Shown here: positions 36,901 to 50,920 of the stretch, piece by piece | Position numbering within the stretch: position 1 is the first letter of the stretch | Layout of the letters: each line of letters opens with the position of its first letter | NCBI GenBank assembly: GCA_037389465.1 | Contig: JAZARR010000184.1 | Coordinates: forward strand, 1,240,001-1,304,000 | Length of the DNA: 64,000 nucleotides | From: Baylisascaris procyonis | Taxonomy: Eukaryota; Nematoda; Chromadorea; Rhabditida; Ascarididae | Direction of reading: 5' to 3' | Translations under genes and position numbers: made by a program | Notes under the pieces: model-generated | Databases searched by the model: none | Seen by the model: only the letters and a program-made list of their open reading frames with translations | What the model was told of the DNA's origin: nothing

Positions 36901-37540
36901 TCTTGTTTCGTGTTGCAATGTTGCTCATCTCCTCTCTAACTTCATTCAACTACCCTCTTTTACTCATAGATTATAATAGTAATAGTGGTGGTTTTCCTGT
37001 CAATCGCTTGATGTAAAATATGTAGAAAGACCATTTTAGTATAGTATTTATATACGAGATTTGAAATAAGCCACTTTTTTATAGTAATCCATTATTATGC
37101 TGTTCTCCTTTCTAACTGGAATCTAATTCAGTTTCATTAAATTGTTTCGAGTCCAGATCTTTAAATTCTTCAAGCAAATAGTGCGTCAGAATACAATTTA
37201 ATCTCACCTTTATTATTTCCACATTAGTTCATTAGTGTAATGCGGTGCATATTTTATCATTAGCTCTATTTTATAACATTTCTTATTGAAGCAATATAAC
37301 TTGCTTACTTTTATCTTACTAGTTAATATCTTTTATGCACTATTGCAAATTTGTATTTACAAAGTACTTATCTCGTGTTTGGTATTTCCAACCTGGGTAC
37401 CGTTGAAAACAGAGCTCCAAAACATGATAGATTTGAAGCACACTATGTTTGGCCTCTTAAATCCTCTTTCAAGTTGATTCACAATAGAAACTCACACTAC
37501 TAGCAGGTCAAAAAGCTTGTTCACACCATCTGGTTTTTCG
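27991..37540. other. Intergenic, no gene recognised
   Basis: AT-rich with scattered C/T-rich stretches (for example 28680-28770 and 33420-33550) and a short CA run (29466-29479). Open frames here are short and their translations follow the base composition. No repeat family, RNA gene or protein motif could be supported. Confidence 0.5.
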
Positions 37541-37634
37541 TTTTGAGCTTGTCAGGGCCCAAAAATAATAATCTTAGAAACGCAGGTGCATTTCTCCACA
37601 TATTGGTTTTTCCTTATCTGTGAAACTAATTGCT

Positions 37635-37680
37635 TACGTGGGCGGGATACAAAAAGCGCATATCGTGCCAGCTCTTCTAC
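37635..37680 (+). repeat. Dispersed repeat fragment, copy A
   Basis: Shares TACGYGGGC, a short spacer, TACAAAAA, and the exact 15-mer CATATCGTGCCAGCT followed by TCTAC with the reverse complement of 42393-42438. Same order and spacing in both, so common origin is likely. Confidence 0.7.
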
Positions 37681-37989
37681 TACGGTTCTTCGCTTTTTGT
37701 GCGCTAAAATAGGGTAAAACACCTCACTTGACGAACACGTAAACATAATTTCCATTTAGAGCACTGCATCATCACGTTGAACACCATACCTTGTTCTGCT
37801 ATTATTTTAAACTGGCCTTATAATACTTCATTGCGTTCCATGAACATTCGACTATTTTTAAGGATAAATGGCGACCTCACGTTTACTTTTTACGTTTTCA
37901 TTCAAGCAATCCAATGTCTGTGCCAAGACGACCAAACGCAACGCCACTGCATTTTCTCCGAACTATCCCGCCTCCCACGGAGGTGATGG

Positions 37990-38080
37990 TTTCAATCTGA
38001 ACCTCGTTCCTCAAATTCAAGCCGGCCGCCACCATTACTTAGAAGTCGCACAATTTTCCACTGCGCTACCCGTGGCGTTG
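37990..38080 (-). repeat. tRNA-derived SINE-like fragment
   Basis: On the minus strand an A-box-like TAGCGCAGTGGA (38057-38068) is followed by a B-box-like GGTTCAGATTG (37993-38003). The gap is longer than in a normal tRNA, and the B box is degenerate, so this is not a working tRNA. The patch is GC-richer than its surroundings. Confidence 0.4.
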
Positions 38081-41000
38081 TACATGTGGATCGTGAAGCT
38101 GTGCGTCCCGTATATATAGCTTTGCGTTCCACCTGCAGACTTGCAACAAAACCCATTTTGACGCACTGGGAGTAGTGAAAGATACAACGCAAATAGTAAG
38201 AATAATAGTTGTGTCATTTTGTGTTAGTAAATAATATGCCGCTATGCAGTTTTCTTAAACTTGATAGGGTCAATGATGCACATTAATGACCATGATTAAA
38301 ATAGCTTATAAAATTTCGTTTTTGCTTGCAGCGAGTTGATAAAAGCGCTTATGGATCATGACAACTAAATTCCAGTAAAAGTCGATTACCGATCGAACGC
38401 AGTAGACTCCATATATCAAAACAGGTTAGCTATATATAACTTTACTTCGATGAAGTTTTGAGTTGGTTACTATAAGTACGACCACTAATTATTCGGTTTT
38501 GTAATTGCCCTCATTTTTCTTTTCCTATGGTTTCTTCCATCTTTCCGCTGTTTTCTTTGATTTTTTCAACGTTTTCGCTCTATGGCGGTCAGCTGAAAGT
38601 CGTTCGGCCTTTTCAACTTTCTTCTTCTTATATTCTAATTAATTTTATTAGTGACTTTTCATTATTATAAAAGACATAAGATTTGAGAGCACATGTGGAA
38701 TGATGACGTTGGCTTGCAAATAGTCCATATGAGTGTTTTATAGTATTCGATGAGAATTGACCTAATCAGTTGTTACACTTCGTGAACCAAAACGGCAAGA
38801 GCGCACACCGTTGTATACTACTTTAATGATGTGGTAGCTGAGGTGCAGTGATATGGCTGCGACAATTGAATTTAGTGAGGTAACGTTAAACCATGAGTGG
38901 TTTTTCCAATCCATTTGCGTTCCATTCAATAAATTAAAAATTTTCATGTTATTTTTTCAGATATTACAAAAGCTTTTGGCTCTGTGGGATATTACAAAAT
39001 CTCGGAGGATTTGTTGGAAGATATGCTTTCAATAAACCCTCAGAGCTTTTAATACCTGACCATGACTTTAACTGAGTTCGCTATAAAAGCACTTCACATG
39101 AAATTTGCAGTTCAAATTCTTTTGTTTATGTGGTTGGATTTGAAAAAAATTCAGTAATTATTGGCCAACAATTGATGAGCTGAGTAGAGGAAATAGTATA
39201 CATTATGACGCATTGCTTATTTATTCAACGAATATTTATTGATATAACCGTCACTGTAACAGATGGGCGAAGAAAATGGTTTAACATTTGACGCATATCT
39301 GACTGCCATATCTCTCCAAATATTTTCTTCTTTCTCTTCACTTCATCTGTTTTCGATAATTTTATGCCTTATGACTCGCTGCAATAGAAAATGCAAAAGT
39401 CATTGGCCTTGTTGGTTGAGATTGATTATGGAACTTTTCAAAAATTCGACGCTTTTGAATGAATTAGTTGTATAGCGCTTGTAAAATAATAAGACGTGTG
39501 AATTGATACATAAGCGTCTGCGGATACGGCAATAGAAAGAAGGAATATGCTAGCTGAAGGGAGAGAATTTGCAAACAAACTTTTTTAACAGTTGTTTTAC
39601 TTTTGCTTAGCTTTCGTGTGAAGAAGCAGCTAAGCTGGGCTGTTGAATGAGCAAAATGCTTGTATCACCCTCATCGATGCCTTCCTCCCTCTCCCTCGCA
39701 CTTTCTTTTCCTTACCATCTCCACTTCCCTCCCTTCGATCTACGACCTTTTTCATTCTCTGTAGTGATTCATACTCTATCCTATAAATAATTCTTTCATT
39801 GCTAGTAGCTATTCTTTATGCCACTTCCGCTGGAATATTGCAGGTAGTAGTTGTTGCAAGCGCACGCTGAAATGTGATAACATCTGCTATACCTAAACGT
39901 ATGCATAGTATAAAACAGAATAACTTAACGCAATTTATAGCATAATTAAGTGCAGTGAAGTGGTAATTACAATGAAAACTATTTTTCGGCAATACGTTTG
40001 ATGTCGAATAATGACCGAGTTTGGAGTGAGGTTATTCTGTAAAGTTCTTAGCTCGAGTTGTGCCTATTTTATGATGCATCTTAATGTTTCATATGCAAAT
40101 GAACTTCTAGAGAGGGTATGATTGCGGAGTTATCTATCCACTCTCATCGTGTTAATTTCACTCATAAAATGAAACAATATATTTACTGGTATAATGTGAA
40201 TTGGCGTTTGTACTTTTATATAGTACTTTCTTTTTGCTCCGGAATTTCATCGAAACACCGAAAATTCGTAGAGTGGTGGGAGAAGGGGTACTTTTCAAGG
40301 CTGATAGGAGATGGGGGAGACGAGATGAAGAGCATGCTCCCTCGTTCCTCGTCTTCCTCTTCGCCGTAAAATTCTAACGCCCAGTTCTCTCCTTCTAAAA
40401 ATAACTAGTGGTTAAGCAATCTAAAAAAAAACTTCTTGCGTCGTTCTGTTCCTAAGTCCACAAAACTTTCCCATGCACGGGGAAGTTTTGAAATATCCCC
40501 CTCAAATATTCAAATGAAACTTTGCGGCTAATGAGAGTTAATCGGCCGAAGATGACTCTCAATAAATTTATGCCTTTATTCGAGAAAATTGCGATATGCA
40601 ATTTGGATCTACGGGTAGAAAAAAACTTTAATATTAATTTCTATTGCACCAAAATTTTTTAAAGAGCAACGCTTATGAAGAATACTATAGAAAATGATTT
40701 TTCTTTTGCAGTTAAAAAATTAGAGCGTTGTCTTACAAAAATTGATGTTTGTTATGTGCTTAAAACGGAGTTCGACTGTATTGGTTAGATAATTCTGCCT
40801 TCAAACTTGATATGTTTAGTAAGTAGACATTAAACCTTTTACTGTAATCAACCAGCAACCTCTCAGCCTAGAGGGCGGGTCCTTAACGAATGAGTGTTGT
40901 TGGACAGTGGTCGGAAAAATGGATGATTGGGAATCATTCAAGTTTTTGGGGCAAAAATGTCACTGGAGGCCTCTTTCAGTGCTTTGGACCCTTGTACCTC

Positions 41001-42392
41001 ATTCTGTGATCTGAAAAATCTCTTTTTATGCAAACATATGCTCAGGTGCTTATTGAGCCAGAATATTTTTAGTCAATATCAGGTTCAAAAGTGAACAGTG
41101 AGAGTTATTGCCATCTGTTCATAAATTTTACATATTTTAAAGATAATAGGCTTGAGGAACAATGGTAAGTCGGAAAAGCGGAATCGAAAGGGGAAAATGT
41201 TGAGCGTGATCAGCAATATTGTCAGGGTTGGAAAAAATCCGGAAAGTTTGGACCGACACCGAGTTTCCACATGTTTTTCCCTTCGAAAAAAGATCTGCTA
41301 TTCACGTAAGACATGAATTTCTAAGGGAAGGGGGGTGTTTCATTGATGCACCGATTCCATAATCAAGAGGCAGAGAGCCAAATTCCCACATTTCTCACAA
41401 ATGTTTTGTGGGCGAAAGCAACGAGAGTTTATGATTGCCGCTCGAGGGAGCTCCGTTGTTAGGGGGACAATTTATCATCAAATCAATGTTGATAAATTAT
41501 CAGTGCCTGCGGATACCAGTTGGCGTTGTTGCAATTTATTGACCGACTCTTCCGGAAATATAGCAACTCAAATGCGCTTTTTACAAAGTTACAGCCATTG
41601 CAAACTTCGAGGTGAGAAAGCAACACATATTCTCACATAAATCAATTGTAAACATCACGCATGTTAGTAATTAAAGTTTCACTCGACTCACTCAAAGTTT
41701 CACTTCAGTTTCAGTTTCACTTCACTGGATATCATCTCAACATTTCATTTCAACATCTCAGCCTTCCAACTCTCAGTTATATCATTCAATGTGGCATAGC
41801 CCATTACAACGTTTCACTGCCAATTTCTTTCATCTTCGTCGATCAGCTCTATATGTTTCTCTGTATGTCTGCTCGATTTTCTTCTGTATCGGACCGCCCA
41901 GTTTGATTGAACTCGGCGCATGTTCGAATTCTGACTAGAAATTATTGGCTATAGTGCTGCAGGAATGCGGCATTATTCTTTGTGCTTCTGTAGTTATATT
42001 CATTCAACGTATGTGCGATACATTGACAAAAGCGTGCAATGAGCATGTTGCGAATCGACGCATTATGGACGTTGAGGAAATTGTATGCGGCAAGAAAATA
42101 GAAAAGCAAAAATTTTGCGCTGCAAAAAGCAATAAAACGCCTATTATGACCCATTCTTTGATATGTACAATGCAATCTTCAGCAGTAGATATTTATAGCG
42201 CAACCTTTCGGCATCCTACATTCACCGCCTCACTGAAAACATTTTCTTTCTTTACATCCAGTCATTCGCGGTCAAAAATAAAAAACAACTGAACTTGATG
42301 GAACCATTTGAATGATCGTATTCTATTGCCCATTGCCTTACCAGTGGTTGGTTAAATGAACTGAAGGAAACGAAGAAATAAATAAAAAAAGC

Positions 42393-42438
42393 GTAGAAGC
42401 TGGCACGATATGTGTTTTTTTGTAAAGTTGCCCGCGTA
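42393..42438 (-). repeat. Dispersed repeat fragment, copy B
   Basis: Inverted relative to copy A at 37635-37680, with the same block order and a 15-base exact core. The surrounding sequence does not align by eye, so only a core is retained or the element is short. Confidence 0.7.
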
Positions 42439-42719
42439 CCAACCAGTAGCATAAATTGGTGACACATATAAAGCATATCTTAGCCTAACAGCGTGCCTGC
42501 AAAGAATTCTTCGCCCTTATCTGATCGGTCATAATTACATCTCGGCCACAAACGATTTGAGAGAGCGTAGATTACATCCCTCAAAATTTTCGATATCTTC
42601 AGTGATTTCCAACTCTATATGACGATACTTCCGCATACATAAAATCATCCATTCATTCTACGTCCTCTCACAAATTTATTACCAATGAAGCACATCATGT
42701 GTCGTGTCTGTGAGTATAT

Positions 42720-42800
42720 ATGTATGCGTTGGTCTGTCTGTCTGTTATTATCAACTCGGCAACTACTAAACCTAGACTCACGAAATTTTAATGAGTATGA
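42720..42800 (+). repeat. Dispersed repeat with TCTGTCTG start
   Basis: GGTCTGTCTGTCTG, then CTCGGCAACTAC, then ACGAAATTTTAATG. A similar order (TCTATCTATCTC, TCGAAAACCATTTG, ATGAAATTTTATG) occurs at about 50848-50914. This looks like a shared repeat family, strongly diverged. Confidence 0.4.
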
Positions 42801-45800
42801 TGTTCACACATCGGAGTACAATTTCTTACACCATCATTCACGTAAATCTATCCACTTTAGAAAGGCGAGTGGGTATCTGAAGATGGAAAAATCGTCGGTG
42901 CTATTTTACGTCGAGCGGTTTTTCACTTTGCACTAGTAGGATCATGAGAAACCGAACTTTTTGTAGAAAATTTTTATAAGTGTTTGGATCGACCGAGATA
43001 TGAAAGCATCGTTTAGGATGTTTATTATTTATTGGCAATTTATGAAGTTGGTTGATCGGATGAACGAAACGCAAAAATAAATGTTGCAGTTATCATTGAC
43101 ACAGTTTCTTATTTGCTTTATTATTAACCCATTTGAATTATTTACATTTAGGATGTATCTTTTATATTCACATCGTCTGTTCTCTCCCCTTCCCCCAACC
43201 CACCACTTTTCTCCACCCCCATTCTCACGTCTTTACGTACTGAGTGAGTGAATATATTGTTGCTCGTCCTATAGTTTCAAAATTCACTTTCTTTTCCTAT
43301 CCTCTACCCCCTCCCTTTGCATCTTCCATCCCTCCTCCAATTTCTTAATTATTAATATAATAAAAATGTATAGATATATTTAGAGTTGTGATTAGTGAAC
43401 TTGTTAAAATAAAATCAAGTGAGCAAAGGAATGTATGTGTGCAAGTAAGCAGCAACGGTCCCTATACTAGATATAAGAACAATGTGAGTGTACACGAGTG
43501 ATTGTTATGCGCGAATCGAATTAGCTGTGGAGTGTGGTGGTAAGCGACGAGATGCTGAATGCAAGCAAATGAGGAAATTGGCTCTTGTAAAGGGGTCACT
43601 CCCCGCCCTCTCCTCCCTTTCTCCATCCCCGTTGCGCCTCGTCTCGTAAATCCTCCCTCGATTCGTCGACGCTTATTAAATTAGCGCTCTTCATGACACA
43701 CATAAACATTGCTTAAGTCGAGCCTAATTGCATACGTCAATGCTGCATTATGCTATCGCTCGTTATGTGATGCTCAATTGCCAAAAGGCTCTTGCGAGAG
43801 ATAGAAGTAGCTGTCATGAATTCTGAAATTGAACCCCCTCCATCATGTTATCCCCCGATAAACCCATCGAAACTTTAGTGAAAACAATTGTGCTTCAAAC
43901 ACCCCTCCATTTTTCGTCACAATGCTGGAGAGATGGCTTGCATTTATGTAGTGAAAAATTTAAATGCTACAGAAGTTTGACGAATGTTTCATTGATTGCC
44001 GGAATTTGTGGGGACAAAAATAATCACCGCTTTCACTGGTCACAATTCATCCCCGAAATCTCGACAAATTTATAACCCAGAGAGGGGAGGGGTGGTGTTA
44101 GAGATCTTACGATGAGTTGTCATAGGCTATAGATGGACTAATATTTCGATCTGAGAAACAAGAGAATTGCGCCCTCATCTATGATGCTATTTTACTTAAT
44201 CAATCAAAATTAGCCGTTTTTGCAATCCAAAAGCAGCTAGCATCCTATCTAAGGAGTTCTCTTCCTTACTAAAACAATACTCTCAAAGTTTACACTTTTC
44301 TAGCACTATTATATAAAGCTTTCAATTCAATTTCAAAGTCGAAAAAGTTTTAACTTATTCAGGCCAACGTATAATGGCAAAAAACAATGTTTGAGTATTT
44401 CAGCATTTGACCTAATTCGGTGTTAATCATTTTATCTGAAACTTTATTCCTGAGCAAATCTTTCGTATCACTGCGCCGATATAACGGGAAATTGATTGCA
44501 AAACGATTGCAAAAGTTACAAAAAATTTTGCAATAATTTTTCTTTGGCTTGTTATAAAATCTCAATAAAAGTGACCATAATTCAAAAACTTTGTCAAATA
44601 ACTGCCTCACTCATGCACTCAAGCAATCTTCACTTGAGTGTTATCGAATAACGCTGAGTTGCCTCTCTCCCTCTCTTGCTGTCTTTCCCTCTCTCTGACG
44701 CTTAAGTTTCTCTTTCTATCTTAACGATGAATTCGGAAGTAGGCTCCCGACGAGAAGATAATGGCGGATGTGCGGATGAGCGCGTGATCGATTGATGTCC
44801 ATGAATCTAATCGTTGCGACGGTTCAATAATTTCTGGATCTCGAATGCTGCTTTAGTTAGGTTGTCGATTTTTTTTTTCAGAATTCGCATGACACTTGTG
44901 GTGTATTGAAATTATTATTAAATATAAATATTACAACGAGTAGCACTCTTGAGCCACAAAGAATTGTAAAAAGTCGCAATGAGGGAAGGCAATCTTTCTT
45001 CACCTAAAATTTATCTGCCCTCTCCTCCACCACATCCCCATCCTCATCTACCCCTCTCAGTCCACCAACTGCTATTACTAAGTAAGTCTGAGTAAGGGAG
45101 GGAGAACTTATGCAAGAGTTATTCGAACTTATAAGTGGCATAGCCATGCAGTGTGAAGTTTGTATACTTATGATTGCAACTACGAAGTGACTATGCTCGT
45201 AAAAAAAGTGATAATATCATGATAGGATATTGCGAATTATGGTGCTAAGAATGATTAACTGATTTGACCCCTCGCTTTTACATTGACGGATTTACAAAAG
45301 GGGTAAGATAGAGAGAGAATTAGGAGACGGAGAGAAACGACTGAAAGGGAGTTGGTGAAAGGTGTGTATTTATGGGAGAGGAAAGAATCGAAGACATTTT
45401 CATCTGCCTCTCAGAAAACTTCATCGTCACTCTCCTAGCTAGAAAATATATGCCAACATTTTTCTCCTTCCCGTATTCCCATTTCAATCCATCATATGTC
45501 TGTTGCCCATAATTATTTTTTTATCTATCTTAAAAGCCAATATATTTCTTTTGCCATTACTAGTGGACGAGAGGATTATTGGTAAGTGTGTGAGGTGCAA
45601 AATTGCAATGCAAATATTCAACGAAATCATTGTATGCAAAGATGCATTGAGTGCTATAATAGGTTTATGGAAAATGTGTGAACGCGATATGGGTGCCTGT
45701 GCATGGAATATGGGTACGAGCGATAAAGACAAAGCGAGCGTCGAGAATGTGCGCATGAATGTTTGATGTGATTTCATGAGCATCCATGCTCTCAAAAATA

Positions 45801-46218
45801 ATCCAACATTTTAAGAGACGCAACACTGTGACCGATATACCCACCAATGTGTTTTCTTGATCGCTAATCTATTCCTGAGCGTAATTTGATAGTGCTGATT
45901 GAAATTTTGGAGAGAATATTTCCTAACAAAGCTAGTAAGGTATTTATTACTTTAAATAATTAATTAAAATATAATACTATTGCAGTATACGATGATGCAG
46001 ATTGTCTTGACAACCCAATGAAATTGCAATAATGCATTCGTCTTTGGAAAGTTTTGTTTTTAAAACTGCAGAAATTATTGAAGTCTTTGCAAATATTGCA
46101 ATAATATTTTACGGTGGTTTTTATTACAGGTTTCTGTAAATTCGCTTCACTATAATGTACTTTGGAGACACTTTGTTTGTGCTTGTGTACTTATATGTAC
46201 CTGTGTGCATCTGCTTTT

Positions 46219-46294
46219 GTGCATTTATGCTTTTGTGTTACTAACAATGTGCATTTATGCTTTATGGTCGACCACTTTCATGTGTTACTAACAA
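46219..46294. repeat. Imperfect two-copy tandem repeat
   Basis: GTGCATTTATGCTTT then TGTGTTACTAACAA appears at 46219-46247. It appears again at 46249-46294 with a 17-base insertion between the two blocks. Confidence 0.85.
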
Positions 46295-46831
46295 AATATG
46301 CAGTATAAAGAAAAACGCTTGCGTGTTTTAACTGATCCGGCCGTCCCTGCAAACCTCGGGCATATTAAAGTGAACATCACGCCAGCTGCTTGCGTATTTC
46401 CAGCTGTTTAACTATTTTTTTGCATTATTTTGCAGCATTCAAACTTAAAAACTTGGGACTAAGAATTTTTCTTTCAGATTATATTCTTTATTTTTTAAAT
46501 ACTTTACAAATTGTGAAAGTGGTTTGGACTTTTGCCTTATTATCTTTCAATATTTTATCAATTGAATGCAATTTTGATGTTAATTTCTATAGCAAATTTG
46601 AAGCGCACAAATAAGTAACTATCTCTTTGTAGACATTTCAGTTGCTCTCTGAAATAAACATACAAATTACCGGGAAGATAAGAGGTGAGATATTCGAAAA
46701 AGCTGTCAGATGTCATATGCGCAAATCGCATTAGTCGGAAAGGCTCTTTAGGCAAAGCTTGCAGTCCATTTCACGGTTTGACGCCGAAGTTATTAGTTTG
46801 TGATAGGATCCTCTCATCAAATCTTTATAAG

Positions 46832-46833
<2 letters not shown>

Positions 46834-46880
<47 letters not shown>
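46834..46880. repeat. (AT)n microsatellite
   Basis: About 23 AT units, the only long TA array outside the ubiquilin gene. Confidence 0.95.
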
Positions 46881-46883
<3 letters not shown>

Positions 46884-49800
46884 TGCGTTTTTTTGATTCT
46901 TATGCTTAACTGTATGCGTTCAGAGGTTGTTGAGCATTTTGTTATTATTTTCGAGTGAGAGAATATTACTGGACTAAAGTACCAAACTACTACAACATGG
47001 AAGCATATGGGATAAGAAGAAACTTTGTGAAAATTTCTCACCACACCTCATTGGTGTTGTTTCAGATGCAACTATTGATCATCATGTGTTCGATGTTCTT
47101 AGCATTAGCAATAAGCATTTTGAATAGTCTCAATATCACCGATAAGTAGAGCAGGATCATATTAATAGTAGTTAAAAGATTACAGATTCATAATATTTCA
47201 AATGGACTCAAAATGATGCATCATTCTCTTTGTGTCGTATTTAATGATAACAACAGTAATCTTAAGCAGCAATTAGTAAATGATAGCACTCATCATTAGT
47301 GCACCTATATCAATATTTTATCCTTAAAGTGTTCATTGATTCTCATAAATGCTCTCTTTCTCTCTCTTTCGCTTTCTCTTCTTTTATCTACATGCTATTT
47401 TTTGCAGTGATATCTCAAAAACGCCGTTTAGGAGATGAAAGACACGAGAGCAAAAAGTGTATTGAGCGGCCTGAACTCGAACTTGATCCTCCCGAATTCT
47501 AGCCTAGAGTATATATTCTTAAATTACTAATTAAATTATATCCTATGCGGTAAAGAAGTAGCTTATCTGATGGGAAGGAAAATGACAATTATAAAATTTG
47601 GGCTGCAAGGATAGCTTCTGCAAATACAATCCGCACTGAAAGCACTCAAAGGGGAACAGTTGAGTGGAGGGCCGATGGCGGATGGGGTTGGCATCAGAAG
47701 ACCTGTGGTGCTCATCGCCAGCATTCAGCAGGCTTCTGCTTAGCAGTTGACCAGATGAACATCACTAATCCAGGAATTTTTTGAATTGTGAAAGTTAAAT
47801 TTATGCTGAGTGTCATCTTCATACCTTTTCAAGTCATCGATGCACTAATTGGAAAAGCAAGCAGCAACATTACGTTCTGACTTTCCACAAAATTTTGATA
47901 ATTTCAAAGTGAAGCGACCATTATCACTCTCAAAAAAAACATCCCAAGCGTGGCAGTTGAAAGAAATAAAAAAAAAACTCATCCTCCAACATCTCAGATA
48001 AAAAGGGAAAGACTCCTCAAGGAATTATGTGGGAATGATTGTGATTACCAACTAATCGTCAGATTATTTCTATAAACGTTTGAAGTATATTTTGAAGGGC
48101 CAAGCTTCATTTATGCACAAAAATGTTTTTACTTTGCTAAGCAGAAATCTTTTAGTTTTTATATTCGGTCACGACTTAACAATATTATTATCTGAAATTT
48201 CGTCCTAATTATTGTGAAATCTTGAATTTGCGCTATCAGAGGTTGCAATATTTCAGCCGAACAGAGGGGAAGCCGGACTAGATTTGATAATGAGAGTAGA
48301 ACTGACTTTCATGTAGATTAAGTTCTTCCTCAAATTTAGCAGTCTCATGTGAGCTGCAATGTTGCAATCTCTGAGAAATGAATTCGTCTTCTTATGGGAT
48401 GTCAGCAAACGTTATTAGTGGCTTTATGAGCGCTATTCGCGGATTGAGCTTAAGCATACATACTTTGTCCTAAATGCATTCAGATGGAAATATGATTGCG
48501 ATAGTCAAAATTTGCGCATTTCTATCACTTCATCATTACTATTTTTTGTGCAATTTGAATTTCGGTGCACATTTCGTTCCATTTTCTATGCTATTTCTGT
48601 TCTTGTTCTGTGTCATTTCTATACCTATTCTATTTAGTCCTCCCATACTGAATCAATTTGTTTTCAGATAAGAGTAAGGAATTCTTTGGACGTATAGTTC
48701 CATTGTTTTGCTCAACTTAAATGTTTTCGGCACTTCCGAGTTGAAATGAAAAGAATATTTGATGAACGTATAGTACTTATCTTTTTGCAATTCTCATGCG
48801 TTCATTGTTTCTTAAAATTGAAAGTTGGTCTTGCAATCGAGAGAATACAGTTTTTAAATGGTGAAATTGCATTTAAAGGCCTCAAATGAGACATAGGATT
48901 GTTTTCTGGCAAAAAATTCGACTATTAATTGCAGAAAGTGATTCTACTTGTTCAAAGTTTTATTTATTCAATTTCTGAAATCCGTTATTGGCGACCATTT
49001 AAATAAAAATCTCGACGGTCTAACGGTTTCATAAATCATTTAAAAAATCCAACTTGTAAGAAATCAACGGGACTGGTAGCATTAGTACTCAATTATGTGT
49101 AGTTGAAATTGATATATTTGCTGTATCAGATCATTGATGTGATGGGCAATGAGTCAATTTTATAAACCTGTTGTTTTTATACGCAAGTGGTGCACTTTAT
49201 TCAACACATGCCTGCAATTGCGTGTACTAAATAAAATGCACGAAAATCCATGAGTTTCGCATGAGATAGAACCAGATGGCACCAGCGCACTGATCATTCA
49301 GCTCACCAACTATGCCATCAGACGTCCAACCAAAAATACGTCTGCTGAAATAACCCAGTTTGGTAGTGATAATATTTGACGGCATACAGTACACATGCGC
49401 AATGAAACGTGATGCTTATTACCGTATGCTATTGTGTGTGTGCGCGTGAATATTAGAAGTGTGGCAGCGTTATGATTGGGATATGTCGGCGGCGCGTTGC
49501 GTTGTTAATAGGGGCCGCAACGCATGTAATAAGCAGTGAAGCGCGTTTGCTTGCTAATGCGGCTGAAAGCATTGTTGTTGTGTTGGTCATTGGTGGAGCT
49601 GGAAGGCGAGGGGGAGGGGCTAACCTAGTTCGCCTTATCTGCTCGCCAGCCTCTTCCATTCCCTAAACCCTTGTTGAAAGCACTACAAACCGAGAAGTGC
49701 GCTCATCCATTTTGCAAATTCAGGTAGCAATTATTAAGTCCTTTAATATCGGTAGTATTGCCCGCTTCCCTTCATCATTTTGGTGCCTACACACTCATTT

Positions 49801-50839
49801 GGATTTGCAGTTTATGCTTTTTAGATGCCAAGTTTAATTTACCTCTTTGCTTTGCTTCGTTTGTGTTCTTTGATGTGGCGCATTTGCAGCATATATCGAT
49901 GCGACTTGTTCTTTTTACTTGTAGTAGCCATATATTCATTGATCGTTCTTTGCATTGCGTTCTCGGCAAATATGTGTTGAATGTATAAAAGTTAACTATT
50001 GCATTTGCTTTCAAAGAAATTTTCATGATAATCCGCTTTTTATAGTATTCATAAAATGGAATAAAAACCTCTGATGAATCGGTTGTTCGGCCATATTGAA
50101 TCCTTCTTGGTGATGCTTATATGATTTAGCAGAGCGTTTCTCATATTTTAAGGTGTGCAAAAATTATTGCAGAACATTTTAAGTGCATTTTAATTAGAGC
50201 TCAATCGTTCTTCGAAATCTTCTTAATGTTTAGTCTTTTGAAATATTTCGTGGCGAGCAAATTTGTTCATGTTTTCGTGGAAATAATATCGTTTTTTTTT
50301 CGTGGAAATGAAATTTTTTAAAAATTATGTGAAAAATCTGTCACCGCAACATTTCACTTAGATGACTGCAGAAATATTTTATCGTTATTTCCTAAACGCT
50401 TTTTATTAATTCACAAATAGCAAATCGATAAAAAAGTGAGACGCAATAAAATTTAATAAATCAATAATCATCGAAAATGATAGGTAATCGATTGAAACGA
50501 CTGATTACCTTTTGGAAATTGGGGTTCTCAAACACTTTGCAATTTCTACAATATACAAATTATTGCTTCAAGAATTCCTCGATAATAGCCGTGAATGATA
50601 TAAAAAACTTTGTTAAATGAATGTAATCTTTGTTCTTCACAACGTAAGTACGCATTGTTTGTAGGCAATACTTAGGATTAAAATCAGCGAAATTCATTTT
50701 AAACCAGTTGAAAAATATTTAGAAGTTATCATTTTATTCACTTTCTCAAAATTCATATTCATATTTCTATGCATATTTTTAAGTTTGCATATGCAAAATG
50801 CAATCTAGTGCTGGCATGTGTACGTGCATATGTGAATAC

Positions 50840-50920
50840 GCGTATGTGTCTATCTATCTCTCTGGTAGTCCCAATTCGAAAACCATTTGAGCTAGTGCTA
50901 TGAAATTTTATGATTGTTAA
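50840..50920 (+). repeat. Diverged copy of the TCTGTCTG-type repeat
   Basis: Block order matches 42720-42800: a TCTATCTATCTC run, then TCGAAAACCATTTGAGC, then ATGAAATTTTATG. Identity is low and the call rests on shared order. Confidence 0.35.

Larger units (their letters stand above)
37541..46000. other. Intergenic with dispersed repeat fragments
   Basis: Holds a repeat pair in opposite orientation (37635-37680 and 42393-42438), a tRNA-like fragment on the minus strand (37990-38080), and a repeat with a TCTGTCTGTCTG start (about 42720-42800). No protein gene can be supported. A possible small exon at 38957-39042 is unproven. Confidence 0.5.

Noticed and set aside
49453..49670. GC-richer frames on both strands
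   Set aside because: Ala/Arg/Thr-rich readings on opposite strands are a composition effect; no family motif or splice framework.
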